From Ruminococcaceae bacterium UBA6364 (GTDB lineage Bacteria; Bacillota; Clostridia; Oscillospirales; Acutalibacteraceae), in the NCBI GenBank assembly GCA_002440045.1, contig DJRI01000122.1, positions 21,624 to 43,870 of the forward strand: 22,247 bases of DNA, given 5' to 3'. Below the pieces are notes generated by a model that worked only from the letters and a program-made list of their open reading frames with translations, was not told where the DNA came from and searched no databases. Positions within the stretch are counted from its first letter, which is position 1. The number at the start of each line of letters is the position of its first letter. A program made the position numbers and the translations under genes. Shown here piece by piece: positions 7,571 to 14,377 of this stretch.

Positions 7571-7611
7571 GGCGGTTTCTTGAAAATCTCAGGGGTTAAA
7601 AGGGAGTTTAT

Positions 7612-9198
7612 ATGTACACAACTTACACATACCTCATTTTGTTTTTGGGCGTGGTATTTTTAGCTTACACCGTTCTTCCCAAAAAATTTAAATGGGTTGC
7701 GCTTCTCACTTCAAGTTATATCTTTTATGCGGCACAAAGCGGCAAGCTTACTTTTTTTCTTGTCCTTTCAACGCTTTCGGTCTATCTCGGGGCGCTTGCC
7801 GTTGACAAAATTCAAAGCAAATTCGACGCGATAAGAAAGTCGCTCGAAAAAGAAGAGCGTAAAAAACGCAAGCTTTCGGTTCAGCGAAAGAAAAAAGCCG
7901 TAGTCGCTCTTATCATAATCATCAATTTCGGTATTTTAGCTTTTTTGAAATACGCGAATTTTGCTACCGAAAGCTTTGTTTCGCTGGCGGCTCACTTCGG
8001 AAAAGAAATAGAATTTGAGCCTTTAAAGCTCGTTTTGCCTTTGGGTATTTCGTTTTACACGCTTCAGGCTGTAAGCTATGTTATCGACGTTTACCGCGGA
8101 AAATACAAGGCTACAAAAAATCTTGCAAAGGTTGCTTTATTTCTTTCGTTCTTTCCGCATATTACCGAAGGTCCTATAGGCCGTTTCGACGTTATTGCCG
8201 ACAACATCTACGAGGGTCACAAGTTTAATTATGAAAATGTAACGTTCGCTTTGCAGCTTATCTTTTGGGGTCTTTTCAAAAAAATCGTTATTGCCGACCG
8301 CGCAAACGCGTTTGTCAAAACGATATTTGAAGATTACAAGATGTATAACGGCGCGGTTATAGTTATTGCGGTGCTTCTTTATACACTTCAGCTTTATTCC
8401 GAGTTTTCCGGCTGTATGGATATTGTCCGCGGCAGCGCCGGGCTTTTCGGGGTGGAGCTTCAAAAGAACTTCGACAGACCGTTCTTCTCAAAAAGCGTCA
8501 ACGAGTTTTGGCGCCGTTGGCACATAACGCTCGGCGCTTGGCTTAGAGATTATGTGTTCTATTCGGTCTCGCTTTCAAAACCGTTTATGAGCCTCAGCCG
8601 CAGTGCAAAAAAGCATATGAACGCGCATTTTGCCAATGTTATTCCGGCGGCATTTGCACTGTTTTTCGTGTGGCTCGGCAACGGCATTTGGCACGGCGCC
8701 GCGTGGAAATACATAGCATACGGACTTTATTATTATGTAATAATGCTTATAGGTATGCTGTTTGAGCCGCTTATTGCCGCATTTTTTACCAAAACGCACA
8801 TAAACCGCGACGGTAAGGTGCTTTCGGCTTTAAAGGTGCTCAGGACTTTTGTCTTTGTCAACGTAGGTATGCTTATGTTCAGGGCAAAAGGCTTAAAGGC
8901 GTTTTTAAGAATGTTTTTGAGCATTTTTGAAGGAAGCTTTCTTATCGGCGTCAAGAACGGCGAATTGTTCAATTACGGCATTGACGAAAAAGACTTTATA
9001 GTGCTTATTGTCGGATTTTTCGTAATGCTCGTTATCAGCATTTTGCAGGAACGCGGCCACAGCATAAGAGCGGAGCTTGCAAAAAAGCCGCTTCCTCTTC
9101 GTTGGGCTATATACATAGCTCTTATTGCGGCAATCGTAATTTTCGGCGCTTACGGTCAGAATTACGGCAAGGTAGATTTCATTTACGGTCAGTTCTAA
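7612..9198 (+). CDS. dltB: DltB-like MBOAT membrane O-acyltransferase
   Basis: This polytopic membrane protein of 528 residues would take the activated amino acid from the carrier protein on the inner face and pass it outward. It shows the MBOAT signatures FWRRWHITLGAWLRDYVF (His at about 304) and GNGIWHGAAWKYIAYG (His at about 361), two conserved histidines in the positions expected for DltB/AlgI relatives. An early segment, LPLGISFYTLQAVSYVIDVYRG, is also typical. It is longer than classical DltB (about 400 residues) and closer to the AlgI-like length, with a highly basic cytoplasmic stretch near residues 70-100. AAAAGGGAG lies 5 bases before the ATG. The neighbours make a DltB role most likely; a polysaccharide O-acetyltransferase is less likely because the cassette supplies its own ligase and carrier. 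Confidence 0.87.
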   Translation: MYTTYTYLILFLGVVFLAYTVLPKKFKWVALLTSSYIFYAAQSGKLTFFLVLSTLSVYLGALAVDKIQSKFDAIRKSLEKEERKKRKLSVQRKKKAVVALIIIINFGILAFLKYANFATESFVSLAAHFGKEIEFEPLKLVLPLGISFYTLQAVSYVIDVYRGKYKATKNLAKVALFLSFFPHITEGPIGRFDVIADNIYEGHKFNYENVTFALQLIFWGLFKKIVIADRANAFVKTIFEDYKMYNGAVIVIAVLLYTLQLYSEFSGCMDIVRGSAGLFGVELQKNFDRPFFSKSVNEFWRRWHITLGAWLRDYVFYSVSLSKPFMSLSRSAKKHMNAHFANVIPAAFALFFVWLGNGIWHGAAWKYIAYGLYYYVIMLIGMLFEPLIAAFFTKTHINRDGKVLSALKVLRTFVFVNVGMLMFRAKGLKAFLRMFLSIFEGSFLIGVKNGELFNYGIDEKDFIVLIVGFFVMLVISILQERGHSIRAELAKKPLPLRWAIYIALIAAIVIFGAYGQNYGKVDFIYGQF

Positions 9199-9211
9199 AG
9201 GAGGGTTATAT

Positions 9212-10276
9212 ATGAAAAAGCATTTATTGAATTTTGTAAAAGCGGTATGCTTTCTTGTTGTGCTTTCGCTTGTTTTGAGCCTTGCTTCAAAATATATCGC
9301 TCCTAAAAACAATAACTCCGATGCAGGAATGTACGACCCCAAAACTCACGGCTTTATAAGCGAGCCTGAAAATTCTTATGATGTTTTGGTTATAGGCAAC
9401 AGTGATGCGCGATGCGGCTTTTCACCTAACGAATTGTGGCACGAATTCGGCTACACTTCATTTGTTGCGGGTCAGAACCATCAAACTCCCGCAATGATGT
9501 ATACGCTGTTTGAACAGTTTGTCAAAACGCAGTCGCCCAAGGTGCTGATTGTTGAAACGGATATATTCTTTGCCACACCCAAGTTTTCAAAAAGGTCTGA
9601 AAAGAATCTTGAAGCGCTTACCGAATACGCTTTCCCGATACTCAGAAATCACGACCTTTGGAAACGGCAGACTCTTGAAACTCTGCTTACTCCCGCTCAA
9701 TATACAGAGCATTTTTTCATTAAAGGTCAGGACATATTTGTAGAAGCAAAGCCCGATAAAAGGGGCGAGCGTGTTCCCAATAAAAAAGAATATGTTACGC
9801 CGGATGTTTCGATTTTTATGGATTTGCTTTTGAAGCGTTGCGAAAATCTCGGAATTAAAGTCTTTTTTGTTGAGTTGCCGACAACCACATCGTGGAATTT
9901 GTCGCGGCACTATGCCACAAAAGCATATGCCGATAAGCACGGCATTACATTTCTTGATATGCAGGTGAATATGCAGGAGTTGGGTTTCGACTTTAAAACC
10001 GATACAAAAGACGCGGGCAATCACCTGAATTATGACGGCGCGAAAAAAGCCACTAAAATAATAGGCGATTATCTCAAAGAAAATTACAGCGAAATTACCG
10101 ACAGGCGAGGCGACCCCGCATATAAAAGTTGGGATGACGATTACATTGAATATACGGAATATGTAGAGAGCCTTCAAAAGAAATACGAAGAAAAGAAAAA
10201 GGCAGAGAAAGAAAAAGCCGCAAAGGAAAAAGCCAAAAAAGACGCAGCAGCCAAAAAAGACGGCGGCAAAAAATAA
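9212..10276 (+). CDS. dltD: DltD-like SGNH-fold membrane-anchored transferase with cationic tail
   Basis: The 354-residue protein has one N-terminal signal anchor (about 7-27) and an extracytoplasmic SGNH-type domain. The nucleophile candidate is S64 in VIGNSDARCGFSP; the late block DAGNHLNYDG supplies the catalytic histidine H271. The intermediate motif LIVETDIFFA fits SGNH/DltD relatives. In dlt systems DltD works outside the membrane with DltB to transfer D-alanine onto teichoic acid. It follows the MBOAT by 13 bases behind AAAGGAGGG. The final 33 or so residues are almost only Lys, Glu, Ala and Asp (EKKKAEKEKAAKEKAKKDAA and onward), a net-positive helical or disordered tail not seen in textbook DltD. 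No strong terminator separates it from the rplS promoter. Confidence 0.82.
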   Translation: MKKHLLNFVKAVCFLVVLSLVLSLASKYIAPKNNNSDAGMYDPKTHGFISEPENSYDVLVIGNSDARCGFSPNELWHEFGYTSFVAGQNHQTPAMMYTLFEQFVKTQSPKVLIVETDIFFATPKFSKRSEKNLEALTEYAFPILRNHDLWKRQTLETLLTPAQYTEHFFIKGQDIFVEAKPDKRGERVPNKKEYVTPDVSIFMDLLLKRCENLGIKVFFVELPTTTSWNLSRHYATKAYADKHGITFLDMQVNMQELGFDFKTDTKDAGNHLNYDGAKKATKIIGDYLKENYSEITDRRGDPAYKSWDDDYIEYTEYVESLQKKYEEKKKAEKEKAAKEKAKKDAAAKKDGGKK

Positions 10277-10307
10277 CGGAAAATCGAAACAAATTTGATT
10301 TTTTCTA

Positions 10308-10336
10308 TTGCATTCCCGAAACACTTGTGGTATTAT
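10308..10336 (+). promoter_or_regulatory. rplS promoter with extended -10
   Basis: TTGCAT (10308-10313), a 17-bp spacer ending in TTGTGG, and TATTAT (10331-10336). TG-G-TATTAT is an extended -10. Transcription from about 10343 gives a leader of about 115 bases before rplS. Confidence 0.75.
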
Positions 10337-10352
10337 ACTAAAGTCTATGTGT

Positions 10353-10436
10353 GCGTTGTTGCCCGTTTTCGGGTCAACGGCAGTTAATGGCAACATTAAA
10401 GCTGGCGGTCCGCTGTTGATTTTTCAATAAGAACGC
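10353..10436 (+). promoter_or_regulatory. Folded 5' leader of rplS, candidate L19 autoregulatory leader
   Basis: Three helices can be drawn. GCGTT (10353-10357) pairs with AACGC (10432-10436) to close the structure. Hairpin one is 10358-10365 with 10370-10378, with a TTTT loop and one bulged T. Hairpin two is 10381-10389 with 10394-10404, capped by a GCAA (GNRA) tetraloop and carrying an AG bulge. A region that can pair CAACGGC with GCTGTTG offers an alternative fold. An L19 leader is a known class upstream of rplS in low-GC Gram-positives; I cannot confirm the covariance match by eye. Confidence 0.6.
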
Positions 10437-10458
10437 TTGAAAAAAATCGGAGGTTATT

Positions 10459-10803
10459 ATGGACGCATTAAAACTTATTGCACAGGACAGCCTTAAGGCT
10501 GAAAAACCCTCATTTGAAATCGGCGACACCGTTAGGGTTGACGTTAAGATTCGCGAGGGCGAGAGAGAGAGAATACAGGCTTTTGAGGGCACCGTTATTG
10601 CCAAAAGAGGCAGCGGTATCAGCGAAACCTTCACGGTTCGCCGCGTTTCTTACGGCGTAGGCGTTGAAAGAGTATTCCCCGTTAACTCACCGAACGTTGC
10701 AGATGTTAAGGTTATCCGCCGCGGTAAAGTCCGCAGAGCTAAGCTTTATTATCTTCGTAACAGAGTCGGCAAAGCTTCCAAGGTTAAAGAAAAAATCGGC
10801 TGA
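10459..10803 (+). CDS. rplS: 50S ribosomal protein L19
   Basis: L19 sits at the interface of the two ribosomal subunits. The 114-residue product matches the full family length, with [13 protein letters not shown] near residue 20, the [10 protein letters not shown] core and [14 protein letters not shown], ending in the basic [15 protein letters not shown] tail. ATCGGAGGTT places a strong ribosome binding site before the ATG. The gene has its own promoter and a long folded leader, so it is probably regulated independently of the dlt operon. rplS followed by lepB, rbgA and rnhB is a common Firmicutes order. Confidence 0.98.
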   Translation: MDALKLIAQDSLKAEKPSFEIGDTVRVDVKIREGERERIQAFEGTVIAKRGSGISETFTVRRVSYGVGVERVFPVNSPNVADVKVIRRGKVRRAKLYYLRNRVGKASKVKEKIG

Positions 10804-10815
10804 TAAAGCCGAGCG

Positions 10816-10988
10816 AGGGCTGTCGCATTTAGCGCAGAGCAAAAGGCAAAAACAAATTTTGAAAATACCGTTGCATCGGTTTTCAAAATTAACGTTTTTC
10901 GCTTTTTTGGCGTCTTTTATCCACTCGCGGTACAATGTGTACAGCTTCGGGGTAAACAACGCGTTTCTGCTTTAAATGCGGCAGCCCT
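10816..10988 (+). repeat. 173-bp palindromic element (MITE-like or structured RNA) between rplS and lepB
   Basis: Terminal inverted repeats of 23 bp (10816-10838 with 10966-10988, two G-U pairs and one mismatch) enclose a second long hairpin. That hairpin has an 11-bp perfect stem (10855-10865 with 10880-10890), extended outward by a further 12 or so pairs (10841-10853 with 10894-10906), and a small CCG/CGG tip. A third short hairpin is GTACA (10930-10934) with TGTAC (10938-10942). Both strands have open frames through it with no recognisable protein. No target-site duplication is obvious. It could be a non-autonomous mobile repeat, a dispersed intergenic repeat or a stable RNA, and might also end or slow rplS transcripts. 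Confidence 0.6.
10907..10936 (+). promoter_or_regulatory. Possible promoter inside the palindromic element, facing lepB
   Basis: TTGGCG (10907-10912), an 18-bp spacer ending in CGG, and TACAAT (10931-10936). The CGGTACAAT core also occurs in the rbgA promoter candidate. Without it the signal peptidase pair would depend on read-through from rplS. The -35 is weak, and the -10 overlaps a small hairpin. Confidence 0.35.
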
Positions 10989-11034
10989 CAAAATTTTATC
11001 TTCAATTTGCGCGGTTTGCGAGGTGAAACTTCAA

Positions 11035-11619
11035 TTGGAAATTTCAAAAGAACAAGCAGAACAAACCGAAACTGCCGAAAAAAAGGTCGGCAAGTCAAAA
11101 AAGGAAAAGCCTGTTTTTGATATTTTTGATATTGCCGAATCATTGGTTAACGCACTTTTGATTCTTGTCGTTGTAATGACTTTTGCATTCAGAATGGTAG
11201 TTGTAAAAGGGCCTTCTATGAAACCCACGCTTCAAGACGGCGACAGGCTGCTTGTTTCGTCTTTGTTTTATAAGCCTGAGCGCGGCGACGTTATTGTACT
11301 GACAGGCGCCGCTCATTACGAAGAGCCGCTTGTCAAGCGCGTTGTTGCCGTCGGCGGCGACACTGTTGATATTGATTTTGATACGGGTCTTGTGACTGTT
11401 AACGGCAAACACGAAATCTATACCGAAGGTCTTACTTATGACGATTTTGATATAGAATTTCCGCTTACCGTTCCTAAGGGTAAGCTGTTTGTTCTCGGCG
11501 ATAACCGCGGCGAGTCGCTTGACAGCCGCTCAAGCGCTATCGGCTGTATAGACGAGCGATATGTAATCGGCAAGGTTTTAGGCAGAATTTACCCAATAGG
11601 CAGGTGGGAGGTTCAATGA
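11035..11619 (+). CDS. lepB: Signal peptidase I (first of a tandem pair)
   Basis: This 194-residue membrane serine protease (S26) removes signal peptides on the outer face. A charged cytoplasmic N-terminus (about 1-30, Glu/Lys rich) is followed by one transmembrane segment (about 34-55). The catalytic serine is S61 in GPSMKPTL and the general-base lysine K101 in LVKRVVAVGGD; GDNRGESLDSR is the conserved C-terminal box. I choose the TTG at 11035 because GCGAGGTG (to 11025) is the ribosome binding site and the in-frame GTG at 11023 is part of it. The stop overlaps the second peptidase gene as ATGA. The family and active site are clear. Confidence 0.93.
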   Translation: MEISKEQAEQTETAEKKVGKSKKEKPVFDIFDIAESLVNALLILVVVMTFAFRMVVVKGPSMKPTLQDGDRLLVSSLFYKPERGDVIVLTGAAHYEEPLVKRVVAVGGDTVDIDFDTGLVTVNGKHEIYTEGLTYDDFDIEFPLTVPKGKLFVLGDNRGESLDSRSSAIGCIDERYVIGKVLGRIYPIGRWEVQ

Positions 11620-12248
11620 GCGGTTCAACCAAAAACACAATGTTTTTAAAAAGCGAAGCAACGCCCGAGGAAGTTAAAAAAGATAAAAGAAATCTTTTTA
11701 TATACGATATGGCTTCGTCGGTTGTTTCGGCGATTTTGATTATAACATTTATTATGGTCTTTCTTTTCAGATTTGTAAATGTTAACGGCCGCTCTATGGA
11801 ATCAACCCTTTCTAACGGCGACGGGCTTCTTGTGCACGCAAAAATGCACTATGACTGCGGCGATATAGTCGTCATATCTCAGCCGAACAGCTTTAACAAA
11901 ATACTTATAAAGCGCGTTATTGCCACAGGCGGGCAAACTGTCGATATAGACTACGCAACCGCCACCGTATATGTTGACGGAAAAGCTCTTGACGAGCCGT
12001 ATGCCAACGCCGATTATTTTGAGAAAAGCAGCTCTGATATGGATTTTCCTTATACCGTTCCCGACGGGTTTCTGTTTTGTATGGGCGACAACCGTAACGA
12101 TTCCGCCGACAGCCGCTTGACCGGCATTGGGGCTATAGACGAAAGATATATCCTCGGAAAGGCGTTTTTTAGAGTTGTACCGTTCGGCAAGTTTAACATA
12201 TACGACTACAGCACCGAAACGGACGGCGAAAAAAGCGCGTTACAATAA
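11616..12248 (+). CDS. lepB: Signal peptidase I (second of a tandem pair)
   Basis: This 210-residue paralogue of the preceding peptidase has the same plan: a cytoplasmic N-terminus, one membrane segment (about 35-55), S60 in GRSMESTL, K99 in LIKRVIATGGQ and GDNRNDSADSR. Compared with its neighbour it has GRSM instead of GPSM and a different substrate-binding face, so the two may prefer different precursors. ATG at 11616 overlaps the previous stop (ATGA) with GGGAGG 4 bases upstream; the in-frame GTG at 11604 is rejected because it lies before the ribosome binding site. A terminator follows, closing the rplS-lepB-lepB unit. Confidence 0.93.
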   Translation: MSGSTKNTMFLKSEATPEEVKKDKRNLFIYDMASSVVSAILIITFIMVFLFRFVNVNGRSMESTLSNGDGLLVHAKMHYDCGDIVVISQPNSFNKILIKRVIATGGQTVDIDYATATVYVDGKALDEPYANADYFEKSSSDMDFPYTVPDGFLFCMGDNRNDSADSRLTGIGAIDERYILGKAFFRVVPFGKFNIYDYSTETDGEKSALQ

Positions 12249-12258
12249 ACTTACATGA

Positions 12259-12305
12259 CGGCTGCATTCGCAGAAAAAAGCTTTCTGCATTTTGCAGCCG
12301 TTTTT
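12259..12305 (+). terminator. Intrinsic terminator after the lepB pair
   Basis: Outer stem CGGCTGCA (12259-12266) pairs with TGCAGCCG (12293-12300). An inner stem pairs GCAGAAA with TTTCTGC, and TTTTT follows at 12301-12305. It lies 10 bases after the second peptidase stop. Confidence 0.9.
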
Positions 12306-12385
12306 CGGATTTATAACGTAAATGCACTCGGATACGGAAATTAAGCTTTTAGGGCGACCGGGCTTCCCATACTTGCGCTTATACT

Positions 12386-12414
12386 TTAAACTTATATTTG
12401 AAGATCGGTACAAT
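12386..12414 (+). promoter_or_regulatory. Candidate promoter of the rbgA-rnhB-yraN operon
   Basis: TTAAAC (12386-12391), a 17-bp spacer ending in CGG, and TACAAT (12409-12414). It leaves about 65 bases of leader before rbgA. I see no riboswitch-like fold in the rest of the 12306-12484 gap. Confidence 0.5.
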
Positions 12415-12484
12415 ATCATTTTTTAAGCGGCAGAATCAGAAACTGTTTTTTAAAATAAAATGAAACGGAAAAGAAGTGATTAAA

Positions 12485-13420
12485 ATGGATATGCATCAAA
12501 AAAGAAAAATGAGACAAGAAAAGAAAAACGATTCAAATAATAATATCAGCGAAAACGTCCCGGTCAACTGGTTCCCGGGGCATATGGCAAAAACGCGCAG
12601 GCTTATTAAAGAGAGCTTGCCTTTTGTAGACCTTGTTACCGAGATTGTAGACGCGCGAATACCCTACAGCTCGTCAAATCCCGAGCTTAACGCCATAATC
12701 GGCAAAAAGCCGAAGATAGTTCTTCTTAATAAGTGCGATATTGCAGATGACAAAGCCACGGCAAAATGGGTTGAATATTATAAAAGTCTCGGCGTGTTCG
12801 CCTTGCCTGTTGACTGCCGCTCGGGAAAGGGCTTAAACGCATATCTTCCGCTTGTGAAAAACGTTTTAAAAGATAAAATCGAGCGCAACCGTGAAAAGGG
12901 TATGGCGGGCAAGCCTTTAAGAGTTATGGTTGTCGGCATTCCCAATACGGGCAAATCTTCGTTTATTAACAGAATGGCGGGTAAAAACCGCGCAAAGGTT
13001 GCCGACAAAGCGGGCGTAACGCGCAGTAACAGTTGGTTTGCCGTCGGCAACGGAATAGAGCTTCTTGACACGCCGGGCGTTCTTTGGCCTAAGTTTGACG
13101 ACCCCGCCGTGGGCGAAAGGCTTGCGTTTATAGGCTCTGTTAAAGATGAAATTTTAGACAGCGAAGCGATAGCTTTAAGGCTTATTGACAGCCTTAAAAC
13201 CGATTATAAAGAAAGACTTGAAGAGCGCTATAAAATTTCCGATTTCGGGGATTTACAGTCGTATGAAATACTTGAAATGATTGCAAGAAAGCGCGGAATG
13301 CTGATTTCGGGCGGCGAAGCCGACTTTGAAAGAGCGTCCGTAATGCTTCTTGACGAATATCGCGGCGGAAAGCTCGGAAAGCTTTCGCTTGAAACACCGA
13401 AGGAGTTAAACAATGCTTGA
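12485..13420 (+). CDS. rbgA: Ribosome biogenesis GTPase RbgA (YlqF)
   Basis: This circularly permuted GTPase acts in late assembly of the 50S subunit. Permuted motif order is visible: G4 NKCD (82-85) precedes G1 GIPNTGKSS (151-159) and G3 DTPG (195-198). The family signature NWFPGHMAKTRR lies near residue 25, and the C-terminal helical RNA-binding part is present. The 311 residues are slightly longer than B. subtilis RbgA (282) because of a basic N-terminal extension of about 20 residues. ATG at 12485 is preferred: GAAGTG lies 6 bases upstream, and the in-frame GTG at 12476 is part of that site. It overlaps rnhB by 8 bases, the normal neighbour in Firmicutes. Confidence 0.96.
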   Translation: MDMHQKRKMRQEKKNDSNNNISENVPVNWFPGHMAKTRRLIKESLPFVDLVTEIVDARIPYSSSNPELNAIIGKKPKIVLLNKCDIADDKATAKWVEYYKSLGVFALPVDCRSGKGLNAYLPLVKNVLKDKIERNREKGMAGKPLRVMVVGIPNTGKSSFINRMAGKNRAKVADKAGVTRSNSWFAVGNGIELLDTPGVLWPKFDDPAVGERLAFIGSVKDEILDSEAIALRLIDSLKTDYKERLEERYKISDFGDLQSYEILEMIARKRGMLISGGEADFERASVMLLDEYRGGKLGKLSLETPKELNNA

Positions 13421-14015
13421 TTATTCATATGAAAATGCTGCGCACTTGAAGGGCTACAAAATCGTTTGCGGCGTTGACGAAGCCGGCCGCGGACCGCTTG
13501 CGGGCCCCGTTTTTGCCGCGGCAGTGGTGCTGCCGGAAAATTATTCGCACCCCGTACTTAACGACTCAAAAAAACTGTCCGAGAAAAAGCGCGACGAGGT
13601 TTTTGACGATATTGTGCGCGACGCCGTTTGTTACGGTGTAGGCACGGCGAGCGAAAAAGAGATTGACGAAATTAATATTTTAAACGCAACGTTTCTTGCA
13701 ATGAAGCGTGCCGTTGAAGCTTTGAGCGTTACGCCCGAGCTTGCCATTATCGACGGCAACAAATGCCCCGGCACGGGCATAAAAGAGGTTTCCCTTGTAA
13801 AAGGCGACGCAAAATGTATGTCTGTTGCGGCGGCTTCGGTAATAGCAAAAGTAAGCCGAGACAGATATATGCTTGAGCTTGACAAAAAATATCCAGAATA
13901 TATGTTTAGTAAACACAAGGGCTACGGAACAAAGCTTCATTACGAAAAGCTTAAAGAATTCGGAATAAGCGACGTTCACAGAAAGTCCTTTTTAAAGAAT
14001 CTCAGCGAAAAATGA
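13413..14015 (+). CDS. rnhB: Ribonuclease HII
   Basis: RNase HII cleaves RNA in RNA-DNA hybrids and starts removal of misincorporated ribonucleotides. The 200-residue protein has the signature VCGVDEAGRGPLAGPV with metal ligands D22 and E23, a third acidic residue D114 in IIDGNKCPG, and D150 in VSRDRYM, plus the late KHKGYGTKLHYE motif. AAGGAG precedes the ATG, which lies inside the end of rbgA. The stop overlaps the next gene as ATGA. Confidence 0.98.
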   Translation: MLDYSYENAAHLKGYKIVCGVDEAGRGPLAGPVFAAAVVLPENYSHPVLNDSKKLSEKKRDEVFDDIVRDAVCYGVGTASEKEIDEINILNATFLAMKRAVEALSVTPELAIIDGNKCPGTGIKEVSLVKGDAKCMSVAAASVIAKVSRDRYMLELDKKYPEYMFSKHKGYGTKLHYEKLKEFGISDVHRKSFLKNLSEK

Positions 14016-14368
14016 CAGATAAAAGATTGCTTGGCGCGTTCGGCGAACAACGCGCCGCACTGTTTCTTCGTGAAAACGGCTACAGAATTTTAAGCGCCAA
14101 TTTCAGATGTGAAGGCGGCGAAATAGACGTTATTGCCGAAAAAGACGGAATAATATGTTTTGTCGAAGTAAAAACGCGCACCGAGGGGGCAATGCTTCCG
14201 CCGTCGTCTGCCGTGGGCATTCACAAAATGAAGAATATTACGTCTGCCGCCGATGTATATATGGGTAAATACGGTTTGAAAAATGACGTCAGATTTGATA
14301 TTGTTGAAGTAATCACCGACAAAAACGGAGCGCTTTTATCGGTAAATCATATTAAAAATGCGTTTTGA
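14012..14368 (+). CDS. yraN: YraN/UPF0102 family nuclease-like protein
   Basis: The 118-residue protein has the UPF0102 fold pattern: LGAFGEQRAALFLRENGY at the start, then the restriction-endonuclease-like core GGEIDVIAEK and CFVEVKTR, which supplies the Glu/Asp...Glu-x-Lys acid cluster. The biochemical role of the family is not settled; its constant place beside rnhB suggests nucleic acid metabolism. It overlaps rnhB by 4 bases (ATGA), so it is translationally coupled. Confidence 0.94.
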   Translation: MTDKRLLGAFGEQRAALFLRENGYRILSANFRCEGGEIDVIAEKDGIICFVEVKTRTEGAMLPPSSAVGIHKMKNITSAADVYMGKYGLKNDVRFDIVEVITDKNGALLSVNHIKNAF

Positions 14369-14377
14369 GGCGATTTT

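Noticed and set aside
10278..10306. Terminator after the dltD-like gene
   Set aside because: Only a weak AAAATC/GATTTT pairing is visible; read-through into rplS cannot be excluded.
9587..10396. Long minus-strand open frame (269 codons) opposite the dltD-like gene
   Set aside because: It lies antisense to a clear SGNH protein, has no ribosome binding site, and its Phe/Cys-rich translation is what the antisense of Lys/Glu-rich coding gives.
10664..10975. Open frame overlapping the rplS end and running through the palindromic element
   Set aside because: It begins inside rplS in another frame, has no ribosome binding site, and its sequence mirrors the palindrome rather than any protein family.
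12306..12484. Possible riboswitch or small gene before rbgA
   Set aside because: I found a promoter candidate but no consistent helices, conserved aptamer motif or coding frame.
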